A stretch of DNA of 64,000 nucleotides, from positions 496,001-560,000 of the forward strand of contig NZ_QGTL01000003.1 in assembly GCF_003182135.1 (NCBI RefSeq). The letters are read 5' to 3'. Of the stretch, positions 34,467 through 43,058 are shown in pieces. This DNA is from Nocardia neocaledoniensis (GTDB lineage Bacteria > Actinomycetota > Actinomycetes > Mycobacteriales > Mycobacteriaceae). A program made the translations under genes and the position numbers. The notes under the pieces were generated by a model, which was not told the DNA's origin, ran no database searches, and saw only the letters and a list, made by a program, of their open reading frames with translations. Numbering within the stretch: the first letter of the stretch is position 1; the number at the start of each line of letters is the position of its first letter.

Positions 34467-35714
34467 ATGCATCACGCCGCCGATCTCTTACCGCGAAAAG
34501 CTTCTGAGCTGGTAAGAGAAGCATTGATGGACACGCGAGTGGTGATCATCAACGGCGCCCGTCAGACCGGCAAGAGCACGCTGGCCGAGCAATGCCTGCG
34601 AGGCCTTCCCGAGGTCACCAAACGCTATCTCGACGAAGTGCGAACCCGTACCTCCGCAGCGGCCGACCCCGCCGCATTCCTCGACGTCCCGGGGACGATG
34701 ATGATCGACGAAGTCCAACGCGTCCCCGATCTGTGGCTGTCGATCAAACACGCTGTCGACCGCGACCCACGGCCTGGCCGCTTCCTGCTGACCGGCTCAG
34801 CCAGGCTGCTCGGACTGAGCAACCTGGGCGATTCACTGCCGGGGCGCTCGGAAACTGTGGAGCTGTTTCCGCTTTCCCAGGGCGAAATCAGCGGCGCCCC
34901 AGATGGTTTCATCGACGCGGTCTTCACCGCGGGCGCCGAATTCCGCACCGGCCCGTCGGAGCTGAGACGTAGGGACTACCTGGCGGCGGCTGCCAGGGGT
35001 GGGTACCCCGAAGCCATTCGCCGTACCGCATCCCGGCGGCGCGCCCAGTTCTTCAGCTCCTACCTCGACGACATCATGACCCGCGACGTGCACCAGGTCG
35101 CCGACATCCGACGCGGATCCGATATGCGTCGGCTCATCGCCGCCTTGGCCGCCCAGACCGGCGGGCTACTGAACTACAGCCGTCTATCCGCTGATCTGGG
35201 CATACCGGTGACGACCGTCCGTGACTACGTCGACATCCTGGAACTCATCTACCTCATCCGCCTGGTCCCCGCTTGGTCGGCCAACGCGACAACCCGCGCC
35301 ATTTCGACCCCGAAACTGACTTTCACCGACTCCGGCCTCGCCGCTCATCTGCTGACCGGCATCACCAACGACGCGACGACCGGCGCCATCGTGGAGACCT
35401 TCGTGCTCGGCGAACTGACCAGACAGCTCACCTGGAGTACGACCATGGCCAGGCTGCACCACTACCGCGATCGTGACGGCTACGAGGTCGACGCCGTCCT
35501 CGAGGACAATGCGGGCCGGGTGGTCGCGATAGAGGTCAAGGCCGCCGAAACTGTCCGCACCGACGACTTCCGGGGTCTCCGAAGTCTGCAACGCCGACTC
35601 GGCGACCGCCTTCACGCCGGTTTGGTCGTTTACTGCGGTGACCAGCAACTTCCCTTCGGAGACGGCCTTTCCGCCATCCCGATCAGCGCGCTGTGGACCA
35701 CCCCGGCTCGCTGA
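34467..35714 (+). CDS. AAA ATPase with C-terminal DUF4143
   Basis: A 415-residue protein. The P-loop GARQTGKST (about residues 30-38), Walker B TMMIDEVQRVP and sensor LTGSARLL are in the N-terminal ATPase. A winged-helix-like segment (LNYSRLSADLGIPVTTVRDYVDILELIYLI) precedes the DUF4143 domain, which has a nuclease-like EVDAVLED...VAIEVKA motif. These proteins are common but their function is unclear. The start is leaderless by spacing to TAGTAT. The repeat array upstream suggests dedicated control. Confidence 0.9.
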   Translation: MHHAADLLPRKASELVREALMDTRVVIINGARQTGKSTLAEQCLRGLPEVTKRYLDEVRTRTSAAADPAAFLDVPGTMMIDEVQRVPDLWLSIKHAVDRDPRPGRFLLTGSARLLGLSNLGDSLPGRSETVELFPLSQGEISGAPDGFIDAVFTAGAEFRTGPSELRRRDYLAAAARGGYPEAIRRTASRRRAQFFSSYLDDIMTRDVHQVADIRRGSDMRRLIAALAAQTGGLLNYSRLSADLGIPVTTVRDYVDILELIYLIRLVPAWSANATTRAISTPKLTFTDSGLAAHLLTGITNDATTGAIVETFVLGELTRQLTWSTTMARLHHYRDRDGYEVDAVLEDNAGRVVAIEVKAAETVRTDDFRGLRSLQRRLGDRLHAGLVVYCGDQQLPFGDGLSAIPISALWTTPAR

Positions 35715-35821
35715 GCGATCGCTGACCGCCTGCCGCCGAATCACCGTGATTCGCGGAACTACCGGGGCCACTGAGTAGTCGTACGGATTTCCGGTGGGGC
35801 GGGGGCGGCGAGCATGGGTGC

Positions 35822-36328
35822 ATGACATCCACCATCACACCTCGGAATCCGGTCGGGATCGACGCCAAAGCCATCACCTGGGCGGTGCTCGGGGTGCAGA
35901 TGATGGTGATGCTCGCCGTCACCGCCCTGCGGTTCGCGGCGGGCGGGTGGCTGCTGGTGATCTTCCTGTTCGGTGGGTTTCTGGTGGTGTTCGCTCCGTC
36001 GGTGCTGGCGGTCGCGGTCGCGCTGCCTGTGATGCGGCGGGGCGGATCCCGGGTGCGGGTGGCGTGTGCGGGCGCGCTCGCCGCCGGCTACGCCGCGCTG
36101 TTGACGGCGGCGGCGACCATGCCCGACTTCACCGACGCGGCGGACGAGAACGGCGTTCCGATCGTGGCGATCGTCAGCGGTTCGGGGACGCTGACCAACG
36201 CGCAGGCGCAGGTCTATCACACGATCAGCGGCGTGGCCGTCCTCTGTTATCTGGCGGCGACGGTCGCGACCATCGTCCTGGCCATCACGCTCCTGGTGAT
36301 CAAACGTTCGGCCGGGCGGGCGCGGTGA
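35822..36328 (+). CDS. Four-helix membrane protein, unknown function
   Basis: A 168-residue integral membrane protein with hydrophobic segments at about residues 18-38, 42-67, 82-98 and 135-160. A short acidic extracytoplasmic loop (MPDFTDAADENGVPIV) lies between helices three and four. I recognise no family. It converges on the FUSC transporter gene, with 2 bp between the two stops. Confidence 0.7.
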   Translation: MTSTITPRNPVGIDAKAITWAVLGVQMMVMLAVTALRFAAGGWLLVIFLFGGFLVVFAPSVLAVAVALPVMRRGGSRVRVACAGALAAGYAALLTAAATMPDFTDAADENGVPIVAIVSGSGTLTNAQAQVYHTISGVAVLCYLAATVATIVLAITLLVIKRSAGRAR

Positions 36329-36330
36329 GC

Positions 36331-37743
36331 TCAGGCGGGGAGGTGGTGGCGGTCGGTGTGGCTGATGGTCAGGGCCGCGACGAGGACGCCCATGGCGACG
36401 CCGACGAGGGTGTCCGCGATGCGGCTGAGGCCGATGTCAGGGGTGATGTGGGTGCCGAGGCCGACCATTAGCAGGGCCATCGGGGTGACGGCGAGTGAGG
36501 TGAGGGCGTAGCTGCGGGTGGCCATGAGTTCGGCGGTCACCTGGAGGACGACGATGACGAGGGCGGTGGCCCAGTAGCCGAGGCCCGCGCCGATCAGCAG
36601 GGCGCCGATGAGCGCGCCGCCGACATTGCCGAGCAATCGCTGGATACCGCGCTGCACGGTCATCGCGTAGGAGACGCCCTGCATCGCGGCCAACGCGCCC
36701 ATCGACGCCCAGAGCGGGTGGTGCAGCCCGGCCGCCGCGGCGAACCAGCCGGCGCAGGCCGCGGCGAGGGCGATGCGGGCGGCGTTGCCAAGCACTACGC
36801 GAGAACGCAGGCCGGACAGGCCCGTCGCCACGAAACCCTCGGGGCGCGGCAGCGCGGAGACCTCGGGAGCGCTGTCGAAAATGACGCTGCGCCGCTTGAC
36901 CTTTCGCAGTTCGGCTTCGTGGCGGACCACCTCGAGCAGCCGGGCCGGGTCGCCGGCGACCCAGTCGTCGACGGCGGCTTCCGCCTCGTCGAGCAGCGCG
37001 ACGAGATCGCGATGATGGCGCGAGTCTGCCTCGCGAACGCCGCTGAGCGCCAGCTTCTCCCGGGCCTGGGCGATGGCGGCGCGGGCCGGTTCGACGGGCC
37101 TGCCGTCCTCGAGCGCGGCGACGGCCGACAGCGCTCGCGCGACGGCGAGCCGAGCCGGGCCGAGCGGCAGCACCAGCAGGGGCAGCAGCTGCGCGAGCAG
37201 GCCGATCCCCGCGCCGATCGCGGCCGCGAGGCAGGCGTGGACGATATCGGCGGGAACCGCGACAGAGCCGACCGCCGCGGTCGCCGCGAAGACGAGGATC
37301 ACCGGGCCGGGACCGGTGATCCGAAAGGCCGACACCGACATCGCGGCGACGGCGGCACCCACGGCCATGAGCGCGACCTCGGCCCACATCGGCACCCGCG
37401 CGAGCGCGAGCAGCCCACCACCGGCGACGAAGGCGACGACGAGCGCGCCGACCAGCGACACCTTGGCCGTCACCCGGACCAGCGGCTCGTGCCTGGCGAA
37501 CGCGGACGCCAGCGCGCCGAGCACGGCGAAGCCGACGTATTGCCGCAGGTCGAGCAGGCCACAGCCGACGAACACCAGCGCGGCGGCGGCGCCGACTCGC
37601 AGGGAGGCGGCCACGGTCGCGTCCGCGGGGCGCACCTCGAGCGCGCGGCGCCAGGTCGACGCGGAGACCGAGTGCGCCAGGGCACCGCCGGAGTGCCGCA
37701 GACGCGCGGTGGCGCGGGGTGGGTTCAGCAGATCGGTGGGCAC
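36331..37743 (-). CDS. FUSC-family putative aromatic acid exporter
   Basis: A 470-residue membrane protein with two bundles of about six helices separated by a soluble helical domain (about residues 190-300), the FUSC/YccS arrangement. The second bundle carries GVSYAMTVQRGIQRLLGNVGGALIGALL, a typical FUSC signature. It may export aromatic or weak organic acids. It is divergent from a MarR-family gene across a short operator-containing gap, so it is probably the MarR target. Confidence 0.88.
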   Translation of the reverse strand: MPTDLLNPPRATARLRHSGGALAHSVSASTWRRALEVRPADATVAASLRVGAAAALVFVGCGLLDLRQYVGFAVLGALASAFARHEPLVRVTAKVSLVGALVVAFVAGGGLLALARVPMWAEVALMAVGAAVAAMSVSAFRITGPGPVILVFAATAAVGSVAVPADIVHACLAAAIGAGIGLLAQLLPLLVLPLGPARLAVARALSAVAALEDGRPVEPARAAIAQAREKLALSGVREADSRHHRDLVALLDEAEAAVDDWVAGDPARLLEVVRHEAELRKVKRRSVIFDSAPEVSALPRPEGFVATGLSGLRSRVVLGNAARIALAAACAGWFAAAAGLHHPLWASMGALAAMQGVSYAMTVQRGIQRLLGNVGGALIGALLIGAGLGYWATALVIVVLQVTAELMATRSYALTSLAVTPMALLMVGLGTHITPDIGLSRIADTLVGVAMGVLVAALTISHTDRHHLPA

Positions 37744-37762
37744 CTCACCATCCTAGATATAC

Positions 37763-37774
37763 TTCACTAGTAAA
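37763..37774. promoter_or_regulatory. Candidate MarR operator between FUSC and marR genes
   Basis: TTCACTAGTAAA is a near-palindrome centred on ACTAGT. It is the only AT-rich dyad in the 73-bp gap between the divergent starts. Confidence 0.5.
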
Positions 37775-37816
37775 ATACATCCGAAATAGTGTGAAACCGG
37801 TCGCTAGGATGAACCC

Positions 37817-38335
37817 ATGGGCGACACCTCCCCCGATTTCGTCGACGGCGTCCGGGCCGAATGGGCTCGGGCGTATCCCGAGGTCGACACCTTCACGGTC
37901 GAGGTGATCGGGCGCATCAACCGGATCAGCGCGCTGGCGCTGCACCAGCTCGACCGCGCGCTCGCGCCCCGGGGCATCACCCGCGGCGAGTTCGAAGTGC
38001 TGTGCGCCCTGGCCCGCGCCGACCGCCCGCTACGCGCCAGCGAGGTCACCGAGCGGACCATGACCAGCGGCGCGTCCACCACGAAGAACGCCGACCGGCT
38101 GACGAAGATCGGCCTGATCGAACGGCTTCCGTTCGAGCGGGACGGTCGCGTGGTGCTGCTGCGGCTGACCGCGGCCGGGCGCGAACTCGTCGACACCGAA
38201 CTGCCGAACCGGGCCGAGCGCGACCACCGGCTGCTCGACGGACTCGACGAGCAGGAGCGCCGCACGCTGGCCGACCTGCTGCGCCGGGTCTCCCACAACA
38301 CCGACGGGGCGTCCCAGCACGGGTCCGGAGCCTGA
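37817..38335 (+). CDS. MarR-family transcriptional regulator
   Basis: A 172-residue winged-helix protein (GITRGEFEVLCALARADRPLRASEVTERTMTSGASTTKNADRLTKIGLIERLPFERDGRVVLLRLT) with MarR-like dimerisation helices. TAGGAT at 37805-37810 is 6 nt before the ATG, so it is probably leaderless. It is divergent from the FUSC exporter and most likely represses it until an aromatic ligand binds. Confidence 0.92.
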   Translation: MGDTSPDFVDGVRAEWARAYPEVDTFTVEVIGRINRISALALHQLDRALAPRGITRGEFEVLCALARADRPLRASEVTERTMTSGASTTKNADRLTKIGLIERLPFERDGRVVLLRLTAAGRELVDTELPNRAERDHRLLDGLDEQERRTLADLLRRVSHNTDGASQHGSGA

Positions 38336-38338
38336 GCC

Positions 38339-38683
38339 TCAGGGCTCGAGCGCGGCCCGCATACCGGCGGCGGTGGCGGCGGGGTCGTACCCGTCGGGCA
38401 CGCCGCCGACCAGAATGATGTCGCCGTCCATGTGCCGGGAGCGCAGCGGCGCGATCGCCTGATACGCGGGCGAGTCCCACCAGGCCCGCGCCTGGTCGAG
38501 GTCGGGGAACCCGATCATCACGACGCCGCCGGTCCACTCCCCCTCCAGCACCTCGTGGGGCGTGACGTGCACGAGAAACCGGCCGCCGTAGGGCTCGAAA
38601 GTGCCCGGAATGCGCTCGATGTACTCCGCGATCTCGGCGTGCGGGGCGGCGTCCCGCAACCGGGCGATGACGTAGGCGTTCAT
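38339..38683 (-). CDS. DUF1330 family protein
   Basis: A 114-residue soluble ferredoxin-like-fold protein with the DUF1330 pattern (YVIARLRDAAPHAEIAEYIERIPGTFEPYGGRFLVH...VMIGFPDLDQARAWWDSPAYQAIAPLR). The function is unknown. The start at 38683 is chosen because GAGGAGAA lies 6 nt upstream. It ends 3 bp from the convergent marR stop. Confidence 0.87.
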   Translation of the reverse strand: MNAYVIARLRDAAPHAEIAEYIERIPGTFEPYGGRFLVHVTPHEVLEGEWTGGVVMIGFPDLDQARAWWDSPAYQAIAPLRSRHMDGDIILVGGVPDGYDPAATAAGMRAALEP

Positions 38684-38805
38684 GCGATTCTCCTCGTGAT
38701 CGACTGCTGTCATCACGACGTTAGGCAGCGAGGGACGCGCGGGAATCAGTCACGCTTGAGTACTTTCGTCCCGATCCGGGTGACCTCGGTATCGCGCGGC
38801 GGAAG

Positions 38806-38835
38806 GCGTCGCCCCTGGCGGACCGGGGGCGACGC
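38806..38835 (-). terminator. Terminator after small membrane protein gene
   Basis: GCGTCGCCCC (38806-38815) pairs with GGGGCGACGC (38826-38835) around a 10-nt loop, 12 bp past the leftward stop at 38848. Confidence 0.65.
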
Positions 38836-38847
38836 GTCGTCGCGGGA

Positions 38848-39027
38848 TCAGCGCGAGTAGTCGCGGAAGGTCATCACACCGCCGACCACGACGATCATCG
38901 CCGTGAGGATGTAGACGGTGACACGGAGCCAGGCGGGCCCGTAGTAACTGACCGCCATCGAGGCACCGAGGGCCGCGAGAATCAGCACCACCCCGTAGAA
39001 CGGCGTGCGTTGCTCTCTGTCAACCAT
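38848..39027 (-). CDS. Small two-helix membrane protein
   Basis: A 59-residue protein (MVDREQRTPFYG...) with two transmembrane helices (VVLILAALGASMAVSYYG and VTVYILTAMIVVVGGVMTF) and a basic C-terminus. The function is unknown. GACACT 6 nt before the ATG may be a leaderless -10. GGAGGA abuts the ATG and is too close to act as a ribosome binding site. Confidence 0.65.
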   Translation of the reverse strand: MVDREQRTPFYGVVLILAALGASMAVSYYGPAWLRVTVYILTAMIVVVGGVMTFRDYSR

Positions 39028-39073
39028 TCCTCCAGTGTCCGCCGATACCGCGGGACGTGGCAATGCCGTCGCG

Positions 39074-39931
39074 TCAGCGCCGGAAGTGCTCGACCAGCCT
39101 GGAGTAGCTGTCGTCGCGGTGACCGGCGTCGATGGCCCGCGCGACGAGGCCGCGGGTGTAGTTCGGCAGCTCCACGTCGATGCCGAGCGCCGCGCTCTCG
39201 GTGATCAGATCGTCGATGGAGGGCAGGTGGTGCACGAGCGCGCCGTAGGGGGTGGCGTGCTCGGCGCGGTCGATCTCGGTGGCGAGCATCGGGAACATCG
39301 ACAGCATCCCGGCCAGCGACGGTTCGGCGTGTTCGCTGAACTCGCCGACGGACAGGCCCGCCTTCCCGAGCAACGCCGAGGCGTGCAGAAATCCGTTGAG
39401 CAGGCCCCACATGATGTCGTGCACGGCCATTCCGTAGCGGACGGGAACCGTCGGATCCGCCGACACGTACCTCGCGCGCCCGCCCAGTGCCCGCAGCAGG
39501 CCTTCGTGCCGGTCGAACGCGGCGCGGGAACCGCCGAGGAAGATCACCGCGTCCGGCGAGCCGATCGCGGGGGCGATGGTCATGATCTGCCCGTGCAGGT
39601 AGTCGGCGCCGAGTTCGGCCGCCAGCTCCGCCGTGGCCTTGGCCTGCTCAGCGGGTCCATCGGTCAGATTGAGGACGGTTCGGCCCGCCAGCCCCGCACC
39701 CGCCTCGCGCAACAACTCCGCCGCGACCCCGCCGCCCTTCACATTGACGAGCACCACCTCGGACTCCGCCACCGCGGCCGCCACCGTCGCGGCCTCGCGC
39801 GCGCCCTTCGCCAGCAGCGGAGCGGCCTTGTCCGCCGACCGGTTCCACACCGTGACCTGCTGATCAGTCGCCAGCGTGGCGAGCGCCAGTGCCGTCCCCA
39901 TCTCGCCGAGGCCAAGTACCGTGACCGTCAT
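39074..39931 (-). CDS. Imine reductase-like NAD(P)-dependent oxidoreductase (1)
   Basis: A 285-residue protein of the 6-phosphogluconate dehydrogenase-like superfamily. The Rossmann motif GLGEMG is followed by VWNRSADKA, where the Arg suggests NADPH preference, and the C-terminal helical dimerisation domain has imine-reductase character. The usual beta-hydroxyacid dehydrogenase catalytic Lys is not evident. The reaction and substrate are unknown. Its promoter has a 19-bp spacer typical of MerR-controlled genes. A second paralogue lies at 44868-45734. Confidence 0.82.
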   Translation of the reverse strand: MTVTVLGLGEMGTALALATLATDQQVTVWNRSADKAAPLLAKGAREAATVAAAVAESEVVLVNVKGGGVAAELLREAGAGLAGRTVLNLTDGPAEQAKATAELAAELGADYLHGQIMTIAPAIGSPDAVIFLGGSRAAFDRHEGLLRALGGRARYVSADPTVPVRYGMAVHDIMWGLLNGFLHASALLGKAGLSVGEFSEHAEPSLAGMLSMFPMLATEIDRAEHATPYGALVHHLPSIDDLITESAALGIDVELPNYTRGLVARAIDAGHRDDSYSRLVEHFRR

Positions 39932-39969
39932 CGCCTTCTCCGTTCTCGTGGAACAACATTCGAGATCGG

Positions 39970-40000
39970 ACGGTAGGAGCTCAACCCAACTTCAGGTCAA
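39970..40000 (-). promoter_or_regulatory. MerR-type promoter of oxidoreductase gene
   Basis: On the minus strand, TTGACC (39995-40000), a 19-bp spacer and TACCGT (39970-39975). An imperfect dyad (GACCTGAA...TTGAGCTC) lies in the overlong spacer, the layout MerR-family activators use. Confidence 0.55.
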
Positions 40001-40072
40001 GCCTGTCGTTCGGATCAGTAACGATTCGCGGGAACCACCCGAAGATCACCGTGACACCGGAGGAGTTTCCAC

Positions 40073-40435
40073 ATGAAACGAGCAGTATTCGCCGCGGCAC
40101 GTGTCGCGGCCGCTGGTATTTCTGGTTTGGCCGCCGTGGCGATCATCGGGACGGGGTCCGCGCAGGCGGCTCCGCAGGATTGCGCCGTGCAGCGGGACAT
40201 GTTCGGCGCGTCGGCTGTCTGTCAGCCCGATGGCGGCAGCAACTACGTGCTCCACGTCGACTGCGTCGGCTTGTACGCGAGCGGTCCGTTCCCCATGTAC
40301 GCGATCGGCCCGTACTACTCGCTCAGCTACCCCTTCACCCCCGAGGGGCAGCGCGTCACGGCGGGCTGCACGGGCATGGGGCCCGGCATCGTCGCCGTGG
40401 CCACCAATGCCTACGTGGAGGTCTATCGCGGCTGA
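40073..40435 (+). CDS. Small secreted protein, unknown function
   Basis: A 120-residue protein with a signal peptide (positively charged start, hydrophobic core AAGISGLAAVAIIG, cleavage expected after AQA). The mature part has four cysteines (DCAV, AVCQ, DCVG, GCTG), probably two disulfides, and a beta-rich Tyr-containing sequence. No family is known to me. GGAGGAG lies about 8 nt before the ATG. Confidence 0.75.
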   Translation: MKRAVFAAARVAAAGISGLAAVAIIGTGSAQAAPQDCAVQRDMFGASAVCQPDGGSNYVLHVDCVGLYASGPFPMYAIGPYYSLSYPFTPEGQRVTAGCTGMGPGIVAVATNAYVEVYRG

Positions 40436-40441
40436 GCGAGC

Positions 40442-41035
40442 TCAGAACTTGCCGCCGTGCTGGACGATCCGGTGGCCGAGGTGCGCGGCGAACTCGGCCA
40501 CGAAGGAATCGGACAGCGGAGGCCAGTTCCAGAAGTCGAAGGCCAGCGCGCCGAGGGCGAAACCGTCCGCCCACTCCCAGCTGGTGATCGGACTGGTGAC
40601 GCCGCAGGCGCGGCAGGTCATCGGGCCGTCACCGGTGTAGCGCCAGTTGTCGATGGCTTCCGAGAACGGCTGCCACACAGCCTCATCGGGTTCCCAGGCG
40701 TTGGGGTAGTCGATGATGACCGCGGTCGCCGCGCAGCGCGGGCAGTCCACCGAGGACGGCGGGATCCCGCCCTGCCCCGGGTAGTGCGCGTCGCGGACGG
40801 TGATCACCGCGACCGGTCCCGGCATCCAGTCCGCACCCCATTCCTGGGTGATCTCGCCCCAATCAGGCCCGGGCACATGGCCTTCCGAGACCTGAAGGCT
40901 GTACATCACCTCGCCGGACATCTCCCTGGTCAGCCAGCCCCGCGAGACCATCCAGTCGATCATCCGCTCGGCCGTCGCGGCCGCCTCGGTACCGGAGACC
41001 TCGACATCGACGATTCGCTCGAAATAGTCACCCAC
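40442..41035 (-). CDS. Hypothetical protein with CxxC pairs
   Basis: A 197-residue soluble protein. An N-terminal domain (MGDYFERIVDVEVSGTEAAATAERMIDWMVSRGW) is followed by CPRC (about 98) and CRAC (about 143), which could form one zinc site. It is rich in Trp and acidic residues. No named family is recognised. It converges with the small secreted protein gene with 6 bp between stops. Confidence 0.7.
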   Translation of the reverse strand: MGDYFERIVDVEVSGTEAAATAERMIDWMVSRGWLTREMSGEVMYSLQVSEGHVPGPDWGEITQEWGADWMPGPVAVITVRDAHYPGQGGIPPSSVDCPRCAATAVIIDYPNAWEPDEAVWQPFSEAIDNWRYTGDGPMTCRACGVTSPITSWEWADGFALGALAFDFWNWPPLSDSFVAEFAAHLGHRIVQHGGKF

Positions 41036-41054
41036 GGCCGCATTCTCGCAGAGA

Positions 41055-41324
41055 TCAGCGGCGGCGCACCGCTGTCACCACCATGCCGATGCCCGCGGTG
41101 AGTGCCAGGGTGACGGCGACGGAGAGCAGGATCAGCGGCATGGTCGCGGCGGTCTCGACCACCCTGGCCGAGCCACTGCGGCGGATCAGCAGCGCGGCGA
41201 CGAGTGGCCCGACCATCGCGAGGCCAGCGGCGGTGAGCAGAAGGCCTCCGGTGATCAACTCGACCGGACCCAAGGTACCTCTGGAGCGCGAGCCAGTCAG
41301 CAGCAAACGATGGTCGACGGTCAT
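41055..41324 (-). CDS. Small two-helix membrane protein
   Basis: An 89-residue protein with two hydrophobic helices (about 20-45 and 62-84) flanked by basic residues. The start at 41324 has GAAAGG 7 nt upstream. It is 19 bp before the CxxC protein gene on the same strand, so the two may be co-transcribed. The function is unknown. Confidence 0.65.
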   Translation of the reverse strand: MTVDHRLLLTGSRSRGTLGPVELITGGLLLTAAGLAMVGPLVAALLIRRSGSARVVETAATMPLILLSVAVTLALTAGIGMVVTAVRRR

Positions 41325-41482
41325 GACGTTCCTTTCGCTCACGTACTCGAAAGCCTGTGAAACGGTCACATCACGGTACCGCGCGGCGGCCCGGATTCGG
41401 CGCGACAGAGACCGGTCCGACGCGCGAACTGACATTCAGCAACCGTTCAGCGACAGAACGTGCCTTCATTCGCAAGAATGCG

Positions 41483-42472
41483 TCAGGCGTGGCGCGGCCG
41501 GGAGAGGATGTATTCGCGATACTCGGCGGGCGTCATCCCGGTCTCGCCGCGGAAGACGCGGTAGAAGTGCCGATCGGTGGCGAAGCCGCAGGCGCGGGCG
41601 ACCGAGGAGATGGTGCGGTCGGGGCCGGCGATCAGCAGTTCGCGCGCGTGTTGGACGCGCATGCTGCGCAGCAGGGCCATCGGACCGCCGTCATCGGGGC
41701 CGATCGCCCTGAACAGCTTCCGGCGCGACATACCGCACGCGGCGGCGATGCTCTGCGCGGTGAGTCGCGGATCGGCCAGGTTCGCGCGGAGGAAACGCAC
41801 AAGATACTCGCGGTCGAGGGTCTGCGCCGAATGCCCGGACGGCCCCCGACCTCGACGGATGGCAATTGCCGCACCGAGCAGCTCGACACCGGCGTTGAGC
41901 AACTGGGGCACCGCGGCGGTCTCCGGGGGCAGCGTCGCGAGTCTGCGGAAGAAGTCGATGACCAGCGCGCCGTGCGCGATCGGCTCGACGGTCGTGACCG
42001 AGGGAAACTCCCCCGGACCGAGTCCGGCGGTGCGGAGCAGCGCCGCCTTCGGCACTCGGACCAGGATGCCCTGGTACGCGGTGGTGCGTACCGACTGTGG
42101 GCGTTCACCGTCGACGAGGTACATCGCTCCGGCCGGAACGGGGAGTACCTGCTCGTCACTGGTCAGCCCGACGACCCCCGACAGGGTGAGGCCCGCGATC
42201 ACATAGGGCTCGGGCGCGCGGGAGATGTGGCGCTGGTTGCGCCGGGCGATCTCGGCCGAGTTCGACACCACGGCGATCGACATCGACTCGGCCGTCACCT
42301 TCGGCGTCAACGAGCCGTGGAACGGCCCGTCGTCGAGCGGCTCCATCGAGCAGCCGACCATCGCCTCGCTCACGATCGAAGCCCACAGATCGAACGATTC
42401 CCGCCGCGGCACTTCGGCGGTCGACAAGGTAGGGCCACCGAATACGACCTCGCCCGGGTTCATGGCCTCCAT
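41483..42472 (-). CDS. AraC-family transcriptional regulator
   Basis: A 329-residue protein with an N-terminal sensor half of the AraC-binding-domain-like type (residues 1-220). The C-terminal double HTH is LTAQSIAAACGMSRRKLFRAIG and ISSVARACGFATDRHFYRVFRGETGMTPAEYRE. It probably responds to a small molecule; no obvious target gene is adjacent. The ATG at 42472 is used; an in-frame ATG three codons later is possible. Confidence 0.9.
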   Translation of the reverse strand: MEAMNPGEVVFGGPTLSTAEVPRRESFDLWASIVSEAMVGCSMEPLDDGPFHGSLTPKVTAESMSIAVVSNSAEIARRNQRHISRAPEPYVIAGLTLSGVVGLTSDEQVLPVPAGAMYLVDGERPQSVRTTAYQGILVRVPKAALLRTAGLGPGEFPSVTTVEPIAHGALVIDFFRRLATLPPETAAVPQLLNAGVELLGAAIAIRRGRGPSGHSAQTLDREYLVRFLRANLADPRLTAQSIAAACGMSRRKLFRAIGPDDGGPMALLRSMRVQHARELLIAGPDRTISSVARACGFATDRHFYRVFRGETGMTPAEYREYILSRPRHA

Positions 42473-42541
42473 GCTGACACCGATCCCACTTCGTGAACAG
42501 GATTGTTCCCCCGTGTCGGACGGTGCGCCCCGCCCCGGCCG

Positions 42542-42997
42542 TCACGAGGTCCGGCGCTGGAACCGCGCACGCGCGCGGGCATGCGCGTCGGTGAGAAGCT
42601 CGCGGATCACGGTGGCCGTCCGTTCGCCGGGATTCACGACGGCGAGCCAGCCCGCCGAGCCGTAGGTCGGATGCGGCAGGACGGTGTCGTCGGCGGTGGG
42701 CCGGGCCGGTGTGCGACCCGGCGCGTGGCCGGTCCAGGCGGTGAAGGCGTCGCGACCGGCGGCGACATTGACCCGGAAGGCGCCGGGGCGGTCCAGCCCG
42801 GTGTCGCTTTCGTCGGGGTACTGCTTGGTCACGATGGTGGCGAAGGGCTGGACCGTGGTGGGGACGATGCCGTCGGGCGCGTAGTAGCAGAACGCATCGC
42901 CCCAGCTGATCTCCGGTGCGTCACTGCCCGCTTCGGGGCGCAGGATCAGTACGCCGTCGAGGGAACCGAGGAACTCGAGGATGTCGTCTATCGTCAT
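42542..42997 (-). CDS. DUF6194 family protein
   Basis: A 151-residue soluble protein (MTIDDILEFLGSLDGVLILRPEAGSDAPEISWGDAFCYYAPDG...) with the DUF6194 pattern including FATIVTKQYP and DTGLDRPGAFRVNV and the GSAGWLAVVNP stretch. The function is unknown. It is divergent from the tandem-HTH MerR gene. Confidence 0.8.
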   Translation of the reverse strand: MTIDDILEFLGSLDGVLILRPEAGSDAPEISWGDAFCYYAPDGIVPTTVQPFATIVTKQYPDESDTGLDRPGAFRVNVAAGRDAFTAWTGHAPGRTPARPTADDTVLPHPTYGSAGWLAVVNPGERTATVIRELLTDAHARARARFQRRTS

Positions 42998-43058
42998 GGT
43001 TCGAGCTTCTCATTGAAGTGCTTGTGTGGACTTTTTCAACAATCACCAGGGATTTCCG

